Shown here in pieces: positions 11,601-23,745 of a stretch of DNA of 64,000 bases (the first letter of the stretch is position 1; each line of letters starts with the position of its first letter). Where the stretch lies: positions 6,324,001-6,388,000 of the forward strand of contig JBAIAC010000007.1 of NCBI GenBank assembly GCA_037349315.1, in the 5' to 3' direction. A program made the position numbers and the translations under genes. This stretch comes from Chelydra serpentina. Taxonomy: Eukaryota; Chordata; Testudines; Chelydridae. The notes beneath the pieces were generated by a model, which had not been told where the DNA came from, did no database searches, and worked only from the letters and a program-made list of their open reading frames with translations.

Positions 11601-12831
11601 CATCAGTTTAGAAACTGTGCAGGAAACGATCCAATGCTTCTACCAGCCAGTAGGTGTCAGTGTTGCTGCTTGTTAGCTAAATATCACTCCTATTGGAAAC
11701 AGCACTGTATCTGAAGAGGCTCTAGATATGAAGTGATGCTAGATATCTTTGTTTTTAATATTGTTCTTTGAACAAATGACCAAAGTTCATCAGTTACTGA
11801 TCTCGGAGTAGTTATTGCTCTTGGTTGCTGCAGCTCTGTAGGGGACAAAGAGTCTCTGTTTCATCCATTTAGAATTCCCAAAAATGTAAAGAGGAAGAAA
11901 AAGGCCATACAAGCCTGCAAATCTATGACAACTGGTATTCCAGTTCCTCACCGCCATCTAGCATTCGGCCATCTCCTCACCGTGATTTCCTCCTTCCTAC
12001 CCACTTAGGATCTTAAGCTGTTTTTACTGTGTTTTATTTTTAAAACGTCACGATGGATCATTTTTTAAAACGAATCCGTATCTGTTCACATGTACAGATA
12101 AGTGTATGGAGAGGGCATCTCTGTGGATCTCTAGCTGTATATTTTATCACACTTCTCCAGTGCAGCTATTTTTAGATATGTTGTGTATTTATATGGTGTT
12201 TCATTTCCCCTCTTTTTACGATAGATGCCCCATGCATCACAGCCTGGGATTTCCCTTGCTCTGCCCAAGGCATGTGCTAAGAGACCTTTGATACTCCCTT
12301 TATTTTAACCAACTCTCTAATTACATTTGTCCCCAAAGAGGAAAACCACGTCGTTAATTACTCTGGATGGGGAGGTTTTCTTTAACGCTGGGATTTTTTA
12401 AAGTCCATATGTGCTCATGGAGTGAATGAGGCCCTGCGTTGTCAAGCAGCCATATATTAGATACAATAGGCTTCCCCCAGAAAATAAAATACAAATAAAA
12501 CTACCAAACGCTCTGGTTATATAGGTTAAAATCTTGCCAATGATTCTAATACAGAGGGACAGTTCCCACTTGTTTAGCAAAATTCCTTATCGTGTTTCCA
12601 ATCTGTTCTGCCAATAAGCTTTGCTTCTCCGATGTATTATAATGGTGCTAAAATATGCCCCTGGTTTTCCCCCACTATTTGTCCTTATGGCTTTCCAGCA
12701 GTGACATTGACATGGACGCTGTATGTCTAAAGCCCCAGAAAGAGGCATGGATCACTTGCAGGTTTAACCTAATATGAACAGTGGATTCTCTGTAACTTGA
12801 AGTCTTTAAACCAAGATTTGAGGATTTCAGT
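11601..12831. other. No recognisable feature
   Basis: AT-rich single-copy-looking DNA with no coding or repeat structure I can name. Confidence 0.4.
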
Positions 12832-12952
12832 AACTCAGCCAGAGGTTAGGGGTCTATTACAGGAGTGGGTGGGTGAGGTTCTGTGGCCTGCAATGTGCAG
12901 GAGGTCAGACTAGATGAATGTGATGGTCCCTTCTGACCTTAAAGTCTATGAG
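12832..12952 (+). mobile_element. CR1 LINE 3' tail
   Basis: Contains GGTGAGGTTCTGTGGCC, CAGGAGGTCAGACTAGATG and GGTCCCTTCTGACCTT, the standard 3' UTR end of turtle CR1. It ends AAAGTCTATGAG. Confidence 0.65.
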
Positions 12953-13084
12953 CGATCCTGCAGGAGGTGTAAGAATTGGAGTGTGATTTTTAGGTATAAT
13001 ATAAAAGGGCTGTGTCTATGGCCCATCTCTCGTCTCGCTGCACGCCCTGTCTCTGAGCGATCTCATCCACTCACACAGCTTTGA

Positions 13085-13402
13085 ATCCCATAGACTCATA
13101 GAAATGTAGGACAGGAAAGGACCTTGATGGCTCATCTAGTCCAGACCCCTGCTTTGAGGCAGGACTAAGTATTATTTAGACCATTCCTGACTGGCGTTTG
13201 TCTAACCTGTTCTTAAAAACCTCCAGTCACGAAGATCCCGCAACCTTCCTCAGTAATTTTGTTCCAGTGATTAACTACCCTTATAGTGCAAAGTTTTTCC
13301 TCATGTCTAACCTAAACTTCCCTTCCTGCAATTTAAGCTCATTGCTTCTTGTCCTGTCCTCAATGGATAAGGAGAACAATTTATCATCCTCCTCTTTATA
13401 GC
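13085..13402 (-). mobile_element. CR1 LINE 3' end, 5'-truncated
   Basis: The inverted CR1 3' UTR starts at CATAGACTCATAGAAATG, then GGACTAAGTATTATTTAGACC, TTCTTAAAAACCTCCAG and CAATTTAAGCTCATTGCTTC. The 3' microsatellite-like tail lies at the left, so the copy is on the minus strand. It is about 320 bp, the usual size for truncated CR1 copies. Confidence 0.85.
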
Positions 13403-13951
13403 AACCATCTCCGCTGATCTCTCCCTCTGCTGTTCCCATCCAATCCCACTTCTCCACCTATCTCTCTTGGAAGTCTTATTAGCTTACACTATACACGGCC
13501 AAACCAGAACTCCTTATCTTCCCTTCCAAACCTCAACTCATCCAGGCCGTATGCAAATTCTGCCACCACTTCCTCCTCAGCAGCAAGAAATGTCCTTTTC
13601 TTCCCATCCCCACAGGCAAATCTTTCCTTTAGCCCTCCTTATATTCTGCCTTGACTGGTTCTTCTCTCTGGCCCTCCAAACACACACTCCATCCCCCTTG
13701 AATCTACCCAAAATGCAGATACTGAACTCATCTTCCTCGCTTGCTTGGAGCACGTTAGTCCCCTCAGTTGAGGGAACTGCATTGTCTCCGTATTTATTAT
13801 AATGTCAAATTAAGCTTCATGCCACGGCCTTCAAAGCTCTACACCATTCTGCCCCTCCCTGCTTATCCTCCCTGTCAGGTTTTCCATTATCCCCCATTGC
13901 ATGGGTCCCCAATCCTTCCGGTCTTGGCCACCTGTTTATCAGCCTCTCTCA
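13403..13951. other. Pyrimidine-rich stretch, no feature
   Basis: C/T-rich on the plus strand throughout, with no second copy seen in the window. Open frames here lack codon structure. Confidence 0.35.
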
Positions 13952-14300
13952 CAGGCGCCAACTCCGTGGGTGCTCCAGGGCTATAGCACCCATGGAAAAA
14001 AATTAGCGGGTGCTTAGCACCTACTGGCAGACAGCTTCCCCTCTCCTCCCCACCCCCCAGCGCCTCCGACCCACCGGTGGCCCCCAGCTCTCCTTCCGTC
14101 CCAGCATCTCCCACCTGCCGCAATCAGCTGTTCCTCAGCGTGCGGGAGGTGCTGGGGGGGGAAGGAGCAGGGACGGGGCACGCTTGGAGGAGGGGCAGAA
14201 CTGGCGGGAAGAGGTGGGCAGGGGTGGGAAGAGGCAGGGTGTGGGTGGGGCCTTGGAGGAAGGGGTGGAATGGGGGTGGGGCCGGGGGCTGAGCACTCCT
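13952..14300. repeat. GC-rich CAGGCGCCAA repeat
   Basis: Starts CAGGCGCCAACTCCGTGGG with a short inverted phrase (GGGTGCTCC...TAGCACCC), then an A-rich spot and a long G-rich tract (GGGGTGGG words). A diverged relative with AAAAATTGGTGGGTGC lies at 52078-52610. It is probably a non-autonomous DNA transposon; the right end is not clear. Confidence 0.4.
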
Positions 14301-14871
14301 GGGGAAAGTAGGAATCTGGTGTCTGTGGTCTCTCCAGCAGTTGATTCCAGTTTCATCTGGTTCTTTAGGCATGGTGCGGCCACCCCAAGCACATCTTCTA
14401 GGCTGCGACCAGTGGGACAGAGTCCCGTCAAGTTGTTTACGGTGAATTGAGCTGACACACTCATTGCCTCTCTGTCGTTCCTCTTAAATCTGTCCTTAAC
14501 CTGCAAACTCTCAGGGCCAGGCACCATATTTTCTTCAATATCTGGAACCTGCCCAGCACACCACAGACGTGTGTTGACTAATAATCATGTACCATGGGTG
14601 TGAGATTGACAGTAACTGAGCTGCCACTGGGATTTCCAGGCAAAGCACTGTGTACATTAAAAAGGCCCATTCTTCCCTCCGTGCACATATTAATGAGCAG
14701 AATGTGTGTGCAATGTGGGGCTACACAGACCCCTTCTCCCCCATCCCCTAGTGATTGCTATGGCCAACCATCCCCCGTCCCGGTACAATGCAGATAACCA
14801 TCCTGTCCCAAGCGGCTCAGCTTCCCGGCATGAGCTGCAGAGGAGACCCACGCAATACAGAAAATCCTGCT
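14301..14871. other. No recognisable feature
   Basis: No coding or repeat signature that I can support. Confidence 0.35.
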
Positions 14872-15440
14872 GGGACAGGTTATACAAACCCCACACCAAT
14901 AAGGAAGGGGTTAAAGAGCTGCTCTGGGTCTGCCACACCTGTAAAGCATGGAGGAGGAGCTCCAACGAAGAGCAGGCCACTCACTAGAGCAGCAGACAGT
15001 GGAGGTGAACTGACCTCCACTCTCCGCTCCTGTGGCCAGCCGCCTGGGCACTCTAGCTGTGGGGACGTCTCCAAACAGCTCACTACAGAAGGGGCTCGCT
15101 ACACTCAAAAGGTCTGAGACTTTACCTTTGATTTCAGCAGCTTAATGTCTCTCTCCACTTGGGAAGGGGTAGGAAGTGATCCAGGGAAGCAGCAGATCTT
15201 AGCTGCCCATCGCTGGGACCCAGATTGGAACCTGGTGGAGTGGGTGGGCCTGGGGTCCCCTACCAACCCCTGGGTGGTGCAGAAGATGGAAAGCCTACCC
15301 CTGGTATGAGAGAATCTGGACAAGGCCCTGATGCCAGAAGGGTCAAGATCCCAGGACCTGCACCGAGGGGAGGCCTGGAGCCCCTCACCTGACCTTAGGG
15401 CTCTCCCTGTGTTGGACTTTTGATATACTCCAAAAGGGAT
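14872..15440 (+). repeat. LTR-like repeat family A, copy 3
   Basis: Shares GTTATACAAACCCCACA, AAGGGGTTAAAGAGC and GGTGGAGTGGGTGG with copies 1 and 2, in the same order as copy 1. I see no open frame of note. It is probably a retroviral or gypsy LTR-type repeat. Confidence 0.45.
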
Positions 15441-15928
15441 GGACATAAATATGTGACCTGGACGGTGGGCTGAGTGATGGGGGAAAGGCAGACCATCACA
15501 GGGCTGGAAAAACTGTCAGCAGAGTACGCCAGGAAAGAGAGGAACCTGTTATGCCCATGCCTGGTCACAGAGAGATACCTGCAGTGAGCAAACTCCTTTA
15601 TATCTGCTCTGTAACCAAGTCCTGGCATATTCCCTAGACTGTGTTCTTGGGACCTAGTGTTCAACTGAGCAACCCAGGATAGTGGAGATGCCAAGTCTCA
15701 CGTTTAACCAATGGTGCAATAGTTCAATCAAACAGAGATTTAGTGGCACATCAAGTCGGCACATTACAAGGCTCACTCGCATGACAAACACACATGGAGG
15801 CAGGGGTCAGCATCCCTCTTTCAGCTCCATAGAGAAGGAGAAAAATACCTCTGGCTGTGAAAATACATGAGAAATCTCCAGGGACTTTACTCTTTGAGTT
15901 CTGTTGCCTTTTGTTATTCCAAGTTTTT
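15441..15928. other. No recognisable feature
   Basis: Nothing recognised before the hAT element. Confidence 0.35.
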
Positions 15929-16331
15929 ATTCCTATTAGGGCTGTCAATTAATCGCGGTTAACTCAAAAAAATTAATTGCGATTAAAAATAATTATTGCG
16001 ATTAATCGCACATATAACAATAGAATATCAATTTAAATGTATTAAATATTTTTGGATATTTTTCTACATTTTCAATATTGATTTCAATTACAACATAGAA
16101 TACAAAGTGTACAGTGCTCAGTTTATATTATTATTTTTGATTACAAATATTTGCACTGTAAAAATGATAAATAAAAGACATAGTATTTTTCAGTTCACCT
16201 CATACAAGTACTGAAGTGCAATTTCTTTATCATGAAAGTGTAACTTACAAATGCAGATTTTTGTTTGGTTACATAACTGCACTCAAAAACAAAACAGTGT
16301 AAAACTTTAGAGCCTACAAGTCCACTCAGTC

Positions 16332-16559
16332 CTACTTCTTATTCTGCCAATCGCTAAGACAAACAAGTTTGTTTACATTGATGGGAGATAATGCTGCCTG
16401 CTTCTTATTTACAATGTCACCTGAAAGTGAGAACAGGCATTCGCATGGCACTTTTGTAGCCGGAAGGTATTTACATGACAGATATGCTAAACATTCGTAT
16501 GCCCCTTCATGCTTCAGCCACCATTCCGGAGGACATGCTTCCATGCTGATGATGCTCAT
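16332..16559 (-). pseudogene. Inverted copy of the hAT dimerisation domain
   Basis: The minus-strand frame reads PPEWWLKHEGAYECLAYLS, then PCECLFSLSGDIVNKKQAAL and VNKLVCLSDW. This is the hATC dimerisation motif of ZBED-like transposases. It faces away from the plus-strand copy at 17010-17230, so it belongs to the left arm of the long inverted repeat. It has no start codon context or upstream transposase of its own. Confidence 0.8.
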
Positions 16560-16589
16560 TAAAAAAAGAATGCGTCAATTACATTTGTG

Positions 16590-17260
16590 ACTGAACTCCT
16601 TGGGGGAGAATTGTATGTCTCCTGCTCTGTTTTACCCACATTCTGCCATATATTTCATGTTATAGCAGTCTCGGATGATGACCCAGCACACGTTCGTTTT
16701 AAGGACGCTTTCACAGCTGATTTGACAAAATGCAAAGAAGGTACCGATATGAGATTTCTAAAAATAGCTACAGCACTTGACTCACGGTTTAAGAATCTGA
16801 AATGCCGTCCAAAATCTGAGAGGGGATGAAGTTGGAGCATGCTTTTAGAAGTCTTAAAAGAGCAACACTGATGTGGAAACTACAGAAACTGAACCACCAA
16901 AAAAGAAAATCAGCCTTCTGCTGGTGGCATCTGACTCAGATAATGAACATGAACATGCATCGGTCTGCACTGCTTTGGATCGTTAACAAGCAGAACCCAT
17001 CATCGGTATGGATGCATGTCCTCTGGAATGGTGGATGAAGCATGAAGGGACATATGAATCTTTAGCACATCTGGCACGTAAATATCTTGCAATGCCAACT
17101 ACAACAGTGCCATGCGAACACTTGGTCTCTCACTTTCAGGTGACACTGTAAACAAGACATGGGCAGCATTATCTCCTGCAAATTGGAACCAGACTTGTTT
17201 GCCAGAGCGATTGGCTGACCAAGAAGTAGGATTGAGTGGACTTGTAGGCTCTAAAGTTTT
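16590..17260 (+). pseudogene. Central and C-terminal hAT transposase remains
   Basis: The plus-strand frames read VRFKDAFTADLTK, FLKIATALDSRFKNLKC (the conserved LDPRFK-like block) and, after frameshifts, PLEWWMKHEGTYESLAHLA and MPTTTVPCE of the hATC domain. Stops and frame changes interrupt it. The N-terminal BED zinc finger is absent, as expected for an internally deleted element. Confidence 0.75.
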
Positions 17261-17593
17261 ACGTTGTTTTAATTTTGAATGCTGGTTGGTTTTTTTTTAC
17301 ATAATTCTGCATTTGTAAGTTCAACTTTCATGATAGAGATTGCATTACAGTACTTGTATGAGGTGAATTGAAAAATATTTTTTGTTGTTGTATACAGTGC
17401 AAATATTTGTAATAAAAAATAAATCGAAAGTGAGCACTGTACACTTTGTATTCTGTGTTGTAATTGATATTAATGTATTTGAAAATGTAGTAAACATCCA
17501 AAAATATTTAAAATAAATGGTATTCTATTGTTGTTTAACAGCGCGATTAATCGCAATTAATTTTTTTAATCGCTTGACAGCCCTAATTCCTAT

Positions 17594-18284
17594 GGAAGAT
17601 CCAAAAGTAGGCTAAGCCCTTTTAGACATCAATCATTCATTGCATGTGTTTGTCACAAACCATATTAAAATGACGCACAGAAAAAGCTGATGGTGAATGA
17701 TGAAAACTGTTTCTAATCATTAATATTCCCCAAATCAGACCTGTTCCACTGAGCAATTAATGGAAGTTGCCTCTGAATAATGTAGCCATTTCTTTACTCC
17801 ACTGCTGTTTCTTTTGCAACTTTGCCTCTTTTCCTGTGTTACAGATCACAAGGAAACAAGAGAAAGCATCAATCACGCTTCAAATTAGGTCACTGCGAAG
17901 ATCAGGAGCTAATCCATTAATATTTGGCAAAGAACACTGCCAAGTGAAACATATATCAAAGTTGAGTGTTCTGTACTGAAACATGCCTTCACAGCAACGG
18001 CATGGAAGACTTCACAGCCAAAACAAAGGGAAAAGGATGAAATAAACAGCAGAAAGACAGAGTGGGCTAGTGTACTTGGAGATTGTACAACCTGTCCACC
18101 CAGCTATGCAGACTACAGATGTGTAAAGTAGCACTCAGTTCACAGACACAGATCTAGGGAATGGCCAAATCTCTCTAGCAGAGAAAGGTCTAACACAATC
18201 CAATGGCTGGAAATTTAAGCTACACAAATTCAGACTGGAAATAAGGTGTGCATTTTTAATGGTGAATTTAATTAACGATTGAAA
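17594..18284. other. No recognisable feature
   Basis: AT-rich DNA with no repeat or coding signature seen. Confidence 0.4.
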
Positions 18285-18475
18285 CAATTTGCCAAGGTTC
18301 GCGGTAGATCCTTCATCACTGACAATTTTAAAATCAAGATTCGATATTTTTTTCTAAAACGTCTGCTCTAGAAATTATTTTTGGGAAGTTCTCTGGCATG
18401 TGTTATACAGACGGTCAGACTAGATGATCACAATGGTCCCCTCTGGCCTTAGCATCTATGAATTTGTGAAAAGCC
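18285..18475 (+). mobile_element. CR1-type LINE 3' end
   Basis: Contains TTTTAAAATCAAGATT, AATTATTTTTGGGAAG, GGTCAGACTAGATGATC and a final GGCCTTAGCATCTATGAA. The same sequence is present inverted at 51748-51900, so this is a plus-strand copy of that LINE tail. Confidence 0.65.
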
Positions 18476-18663
18476 ATGACTCCAAACACTGCCACCCAGA
18501 TCTGGATTCAAATATTGGATTCAATATTCAAATACTGGATTGAGACTCTCTATGCAGGTGATACAAATTAGGATGTACTGTAATAATGTAATGTTTATTA
18601 GGATGTCTGCGGTGAATCTAAAACTGTTGTCCAGTCTTTGAATGTCACCATGGTATAAGCATT

Positions 18664-19293
18664 AAAGCTGGTTGGGAATTTTTCATTGGCAACAAAAAAA
18701 AATTTGAGAGAAAATGCAGTTTCCACAAAATCTCAAGTTTCTTTGGGGGGAAACTTTGATTTTCCTCATGGAAAATTTCCTCACCTCAAATTAAAACATT
18801 TCAATGTGTAGAACATTTCCTTTCAGGTTAGTTTGACACTGAACTGTATCCTCCTGGGCTGTCACTATGCCTCATGGGAGTTGTAGTTTGGGTACCTCAT
18901 GTGTCCATTCTCCTCTCGGGGCTGGGCTCCCTGGCTCTTCTACATCTCCCATGATGCACCACAGTTTCCCCTGTGGCCAACTGCTATGGTGCTTTATGGA
19001 AGAGCCACAACCATGGTGCATCATGGGAGATGTAGTCTGACTGGAAAACCCAACCCTAGAGGAGAATAGGGACACGAAGAACCTGAACTGCAACTCCCAT
19101 GAGACACTGCAGCAGCTCAGGCAGACACAGTTAAATGTTGAACCGACTCAAAATGAAACATTTCAGTTCAGTTTGACAAACCAAACTGAAATGTTTTGAC
19201 ATTTCTGAGTTGAAATAGTTTCAAACTTTGTCAAAACATCAGAATTCTCGGACTTCCCCTTTGGATGGCAATTCCAATTTTTGACCAGCTCTG
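18664..19293. mobile_element. AGCTGGT fold-back MITE, ~630 bp
   Basis: The outer ends AGCTGGTTGGGAATTTTTC and CCAATTTTTGACCAGCT are inverted. Inside, a second inverted pair (CCTCATGGGAGTTGTAG at the left, GCAACTCCCATGAGAC at the right) flanks a core with TGATGCACCA/TGGTGCATCA. The whole can fold on itself. It has no coding sequence and no convincing TSD. Confidence 0.6.
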
Positions 19294-19634
19294 GCCAGAA
19301 CACAGTACTTTAATTTTTAATGTATCTATTCAGAAGGATGTTGCATCAGCAAAAAACAAAGTTGAGACTTCCACGTAGTCATTTCATGATGGGCTAGATT
19401 AGGCCCCAGTTCTACACTGCAGCACAAAGTAGTAAGATGTTATAGCCCACTCATCTGCACAGATAGTGGGTCTAGACACGGTGGGGTGTGTGTGGGGGGG
19501 AAACAGGAGCTCCGGGCCCAATGCTCTACTCATGAAGGGAGTTAAGAGTGATAGGAAAAGGAGCGGAACAATAGCTTGGTTCCCCAGTATGTATGCAGGA
19601 AATATGCTGTGCTTTGTAAATGGCTACTGAAGCA
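19294..19634. other. No recognisable feature
   Basis: Ordinary sequence before the next hAT element. Confidence 0.35.
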
Positions 19635-19642
19635 TACTTAGG

Positions 19643-20228
19643 CAGGGCTGGTGCAAGGAAGTTTCACACTTTAGGCGAAACTTCCTTGCACCAGCCCTGC
19701 GCCCCCCCCGCCCCCCGCCCCATGCTGCCCTCCCAATGCCGCCCCCCTCAGCCAGCTCCCCCGCCCACGGGAGCTCAGCCTCCCCCCCCTCCGAAATGCC
19801 ATGCTCACCCCCCCCCGCCAGCTTCCCCGCCCACGGGCACACAGCCCACCACCACCATCACCGGCCGCGGGAGCTGAGTGGGGAGCCACGGCTGCCCCCG
19901 GCTCCCTGCTCAGGCGCTGAGCGGAGGGTGGTAGGGCGGTTCGCCGAGGCTGCCTCCGGCTCGGCTCTCCGCTCAGGTGCTGAGCGGGGGGGCGGCGGGG
20001 CATCTCGCCGCGGCTGCCCTCTGGCTCCCCACTCAGGCGCTGAGCGGGGGGCGGGGCGGCGGGCGGCTCGCCGCAGGTGCCCCCTGGCTCCACAGGGGGG
20101 CGGCTCGTTGCAGCTGCCCCCCCTCTCAGGTGCTGAGCTGGAGGGCAGGGGGGCAGCCGCCTGCCACCCCCCAAATCTTGGCGCCCTAGGTGACCGCCTA
20201 GGGTCGCCTAGTGAGCGCCCCGGCCCTA
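19643..20228. mobile_element. GC-rich non-autonomous hAT (CAGGGCTGG family), 586 bp
   Basis: Left end CAGGGCTGGTGCAAGG, right end CGCCCCGGCCCTA, with a perfect 8-bp TSD TACTTAGG at 19635-19642 and 20229-20236. The left part folds (GGAAGTTTC...GAAACTTCC) and the right part has CTAGGTGACCGCCTAGG. The core is very GC-rich with GCTGAGCGG-type repeats, so long open frames here are not genes. Its close relative at 62593-63025 has the same two end structures. Confidence 0.88.
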
Positions 20229-20236
20229 TACTTAGG

Positions 20237-23200
20237 CTAGCAAAGCAAAGAACACACATTGCTGGGGGCTAGCACATTACCCAGAACAAGGCTTCAGGAA
20301 GACGCCAGATGGGCATTTCACAGTGAAGGACGTTACAATAGAACTGCGAGGAGAAAGGAAAGGCAGGTCTGCGAGATTAGAAGAGCCTAGGCATGAAGTG
20401 GGGCCATCTGGCCATATTCTGTCCTGACTGACGGCCCTGTAACCCCACTGAAATCAATAGCATTGCCTGGGGGATGAGTCGAGGCAGAGAACAGCCCAGA
20501 TGTTTGCAGCTGTGTATTGACCCAAGCCATATAGATAAACCTTCCTGACCGATGGGAAATGGATTTTGGAGCAGTGTTTTTGATTATCCCATGGGGAGAA
20601 TGTCCCAGATCAGTTTTCCTATCATAACTGGGCATTAAGGCTAAAGTCAATGGAGAATGACTGCTCTGCTAGGCCCCAAACGAGAGCTTAGGACAGTGTG
20701 AAGCCGGAGGAAGGGCATTGTTATTTAAAATGTAAAGGATCTCCGGGGGAAATATATACAACAGTAACTGAGTGAGAATTGAGAGGAGGTAAAATCAAAG
20801 CTGTGTCTTTAACATTAAAATACTGCAGATCTAATCAGTGGGAAAATGGTCATAATTATTTGCAATTACTTAGTTTTATGGCTGCACGGAATTGACATGC
20901 ATCATTGACTGCATCTTCAATGCCTGTTCGGTCACGCTGTGCAGTTCAGGGGCCCGCACATGGAGAAGAGAGCTCCTGCCTTATCTCTACTGTCTGCTAG
21001 AATGGCAAAAACCATCTGGGGAAATGTCTTATTTTCTGGCTTATTAATGATTCAGGTAGAAATTCAGTTTCACCTTAAACAGTTTGTGGAGTCAGGTTAT
21101 CCTATAACGAGGACTTTTCATGCCATAGGATACGTTTTGTAAAGCTGCTTCAGCGTGTCCTTAGCAACTGCTTCCCTTCCCGTGTTGGAACATAGCCAAC
21201 TCTCAGCCTTACAGCCTGTTTTTACTGAGTTCAACCCTAATAAATAGTCTCTATTAATAAATAAGCAACCTGTCCAACCTGCTGAGCTACAGGTCTGAGC
21301 ATGTCCCTCCCTAGAAATTATGCAAATTATTTCAGGATGAATGTGTCCAAATAATTGCAATTAGTTAGTGAATATGTATATGAATCACTGCTGTCTATGG
21401 GATGGAATCAGAGCTGTTCAGCTGTGTGTGTCACAGGTCCTATATAACTCCTTCTTGTTAGAGACTTTATGTTAGGTCAGGTGGAGGGGCCTCTGCTCTT
21501 TGGATCATGAGGATCTGGGGTCAATCCCCGCTATCACCTTGCAGCTTCAAGTGACACAGCCTGGTAATAGGCAGCTGAAACAGGTCTGTTTGTGTCTCGG
21601 CAGGGACCATGTGGCTGTGACCCTTGGCTCTTTGAGCAACCCTGCTGTTTGAAAACTCTGAGTGGTTAATTGTTCCCTATTAGAGTTAGGCAGAGCTGAA
21701 CACCGAGGCTTAGTTTTGCTTGGCAAACTTGTAAGCTGCAAACAGATTTCTTTTTTTTTCTTTTTTTTTTGAGGGCCTGGGTCAAACCGACCCAATACAA
21801 AATATTTCATCTAGATTTTCCCATGAGAAAAATCAAAAATGTTCAGCTCTACCTTACTCCTGCCTGCCCCCTGTGCCGGCGGCAGGGCTGGCACGAGAGC
21901 TGCACCGCAGAGTCTCTGTTACTGGAGGGTTCCCCTGTGCTGGCGCGATCTCTCCATGATCTCGCCATTAAGGCCACTTTGCACTGCTGGTGTAACACAC
22001 AGCAGCTGCACTCCAGCTCACTGCTTAGTTTTTACTATCTCCTTTATTAAAAAGCTACGCTAAAAGATCCTGAGCCTAGTTCCCAGGTGTAACAGGCACT
22101 GCTCCGTTGACTTCAATGCCCCAGTATCCACCAGTAGAGAGTTTAGCCCTCCTGACTTACACTCCCAGAGGTGCTAATCGGAAGGCATCTGTGTTTCTAG
22201 ACACATCATTAATTCTGCTGTGGGCCAGACACAGAACATACAATATATCCCATGAAATACTCAGTGCAGATGTGTAAGGCATTTAGCTCTCAGTAACATG
22301 TAAAATATCTTTATTAAATCTGGGCTGTAGAAACACTAGTGGCTTTCTAGCAAAATGTAACATTCATTCTCCATGCCCCACCCTCTAAAATCATCAACCC
22401 TCTGCACTCACGTCTGCTCTCCTGCTCCATGAGAGACGCCCATTGACTCAGTTATGGGCATTTTTGCCAGCACCATGAATGCAGGACTGGATTCCATCTC
22501 AAAGTTGTTTTCTTCCCTCAGGCTATTGGACAAAAGGCCCAAACCACCGCTACGGAGTTAGGCAAAGTGCCCAAGGGCAGCAAGGAACACAGGATTGGGC
22601 CCAAAGCATATATATTTTGTGGTTTCTAAAGAAAGAGATAACAATTAATAGTCAATAGACACTTCAAAGCAAAAATGTAGCTCAGAAATGAATCATTCTG
22701 TACCTCCTGCCTGAGATTTATGTTGACTGCAAAACTGACACAGGAATGAACTGAAAGCTAAATGTATAAACCAGTTTCTACAAATACAGCTGGAAGAACT
22801 TTAATTGCTTCAGAACCTGTTCCAGTCAAATAAATTAGGGGAGTGTCTAATTTTTTGACTCCATGAATTAGAATAATTTGTTGGTACTTTAGATGTTGAA
22901 TTAGCATTTAGACAGAGCTGGGTGAAATAATTCTCAGCACTGACAAGACTCGGGTCAAATGATGGTTTCCCAGATTTCTCAAAGGTTTGGTACAGGTGTG
23001 TTGATGCTGTTTGTGGTTTCCAATATATATGTTTCCCCCAAAAAAGCTCAGAATGATCTTCCCACTAGGAAATGCCTAATGTCTATATTTACCAGTGCAA
23101 CGAGGGGCTGTGGAAATTTGCATTCAATATTTGTATTTGCCTCAGCTGTATTACAAATGATACTGGGGATCAGTGCACAATTTCACAGTTTGTGCATATT

Positions 23201-23390
23201 TCTAAACTTTGTGGGGGGTGAGGGAATTTTCAATATTCACAATGATCGTTTTGTGGAGTAAAACTTGGTCATTTTTCACACCTCTAGACAAAGTCAATCC
23301 AGCCTTAAAAATAACTGTAGGTAAAGAGTATCTATATCTAACACACTATCATACTAGGCTTGATGGGAGGGCGCAAGGAGTACATCTATA
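20237..23390. other. 3.1 kb with no recognisable feature
   Basis: I see no conserved coding segment, tandem array or nameable repeat. A T-rich tract lies at about 21749-21771. This is the longest apparently single-copy stretch of the window. Confidence 0.4.
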
Positions 23391-23484
23391 CTGGGGTTGG
23401 TCCTGCTTTGAGCAGGGGGTTGGACTAGATGACCTCCTGAGGTCCCTTCCAACCCTGAGATTCTATGATTCTATGATTCTATAC
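23391..23484 (+). mobile_element. Cry-I SINE 3' part with ATTCTATG tail
   Basis: Begins in the SINE body (TTGGTCCTGCTTTGAGCAGG), then GGACTAGATGACCTCC and CCCTTCCAACCCTGAG. It ends in three copies of the 8-bp tail unit ATTCTATG, typical of CR1 and CR1-tailed SINEs. The tRNA-like head is missing. Confidence 0.7.
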
Positions 23485-23745
23485 TGCAAAACACACAAAC
23501 CCACAGCCGTGAGTCTCCAAGCCTGGGGTCTGCAGACTTGGGTCTGTGCTACGGTGCTAAAAGTAGCAGTGTAGACATTCCTACTCAGGCTGGAGCCTGA
23601 GCTCTGGAGCCTGGTGTCAGGGGTGGGTCTAAGAGCCTGAGCTCCAGCCTGAGCAGGGACATCGACTCTGGTATCTTTAGCACTGGAGTGCAAGCCCCGT
23701 GAGCCCAAGCCTTTTGACCCATGCTCTGAGACTTGCTGCAGTGGG
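23485..23745. repeat. GTGTAGACATTCC-type MITE
   Basis: Contains AGTGTAGACATTCC, CTCAGGCTGGAGCCTGAGC and the later, partly inverted GAGCTCCAGCCTGAGC and GTGAGCCCAAGCC. Similar words occur at 55070-55305 in the other orientation. It is likely a small inverted-repeat transposon; edges are approximate. Confidence 0.45.

Larger units (their letters stand above)
15937..17585 (+). mobile_element. ZBED-type hAT element with inverted-duplicated 3' end
   Basis: The ends are TAGGGCTGTCAATTAATCGC and its inverted partner ending TTGACAGCCCTA. A perfect 8-bp TSD, ATTCCTAT, lies at 15929-15936 and 17586-17593. The terminal inverted repeat is unusually long: the first ~600 bp is an inverted, diverged copy of the last ~550 bp, and both contain the hAT C-terminal dimerisation coding region. 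The structure reads [inverted 3' end][central transposase][3' end]. It is not autonomous now. A shorter member of the same type is at 33775-34495. Confidence 0.9.

Noticed and set aside
19671..20272. Open frames up to 178 codons in GC-rich DNA
   Set aside because: They lie within a non-autonomous hAT with defined ends; composition alone keeps the frames open.
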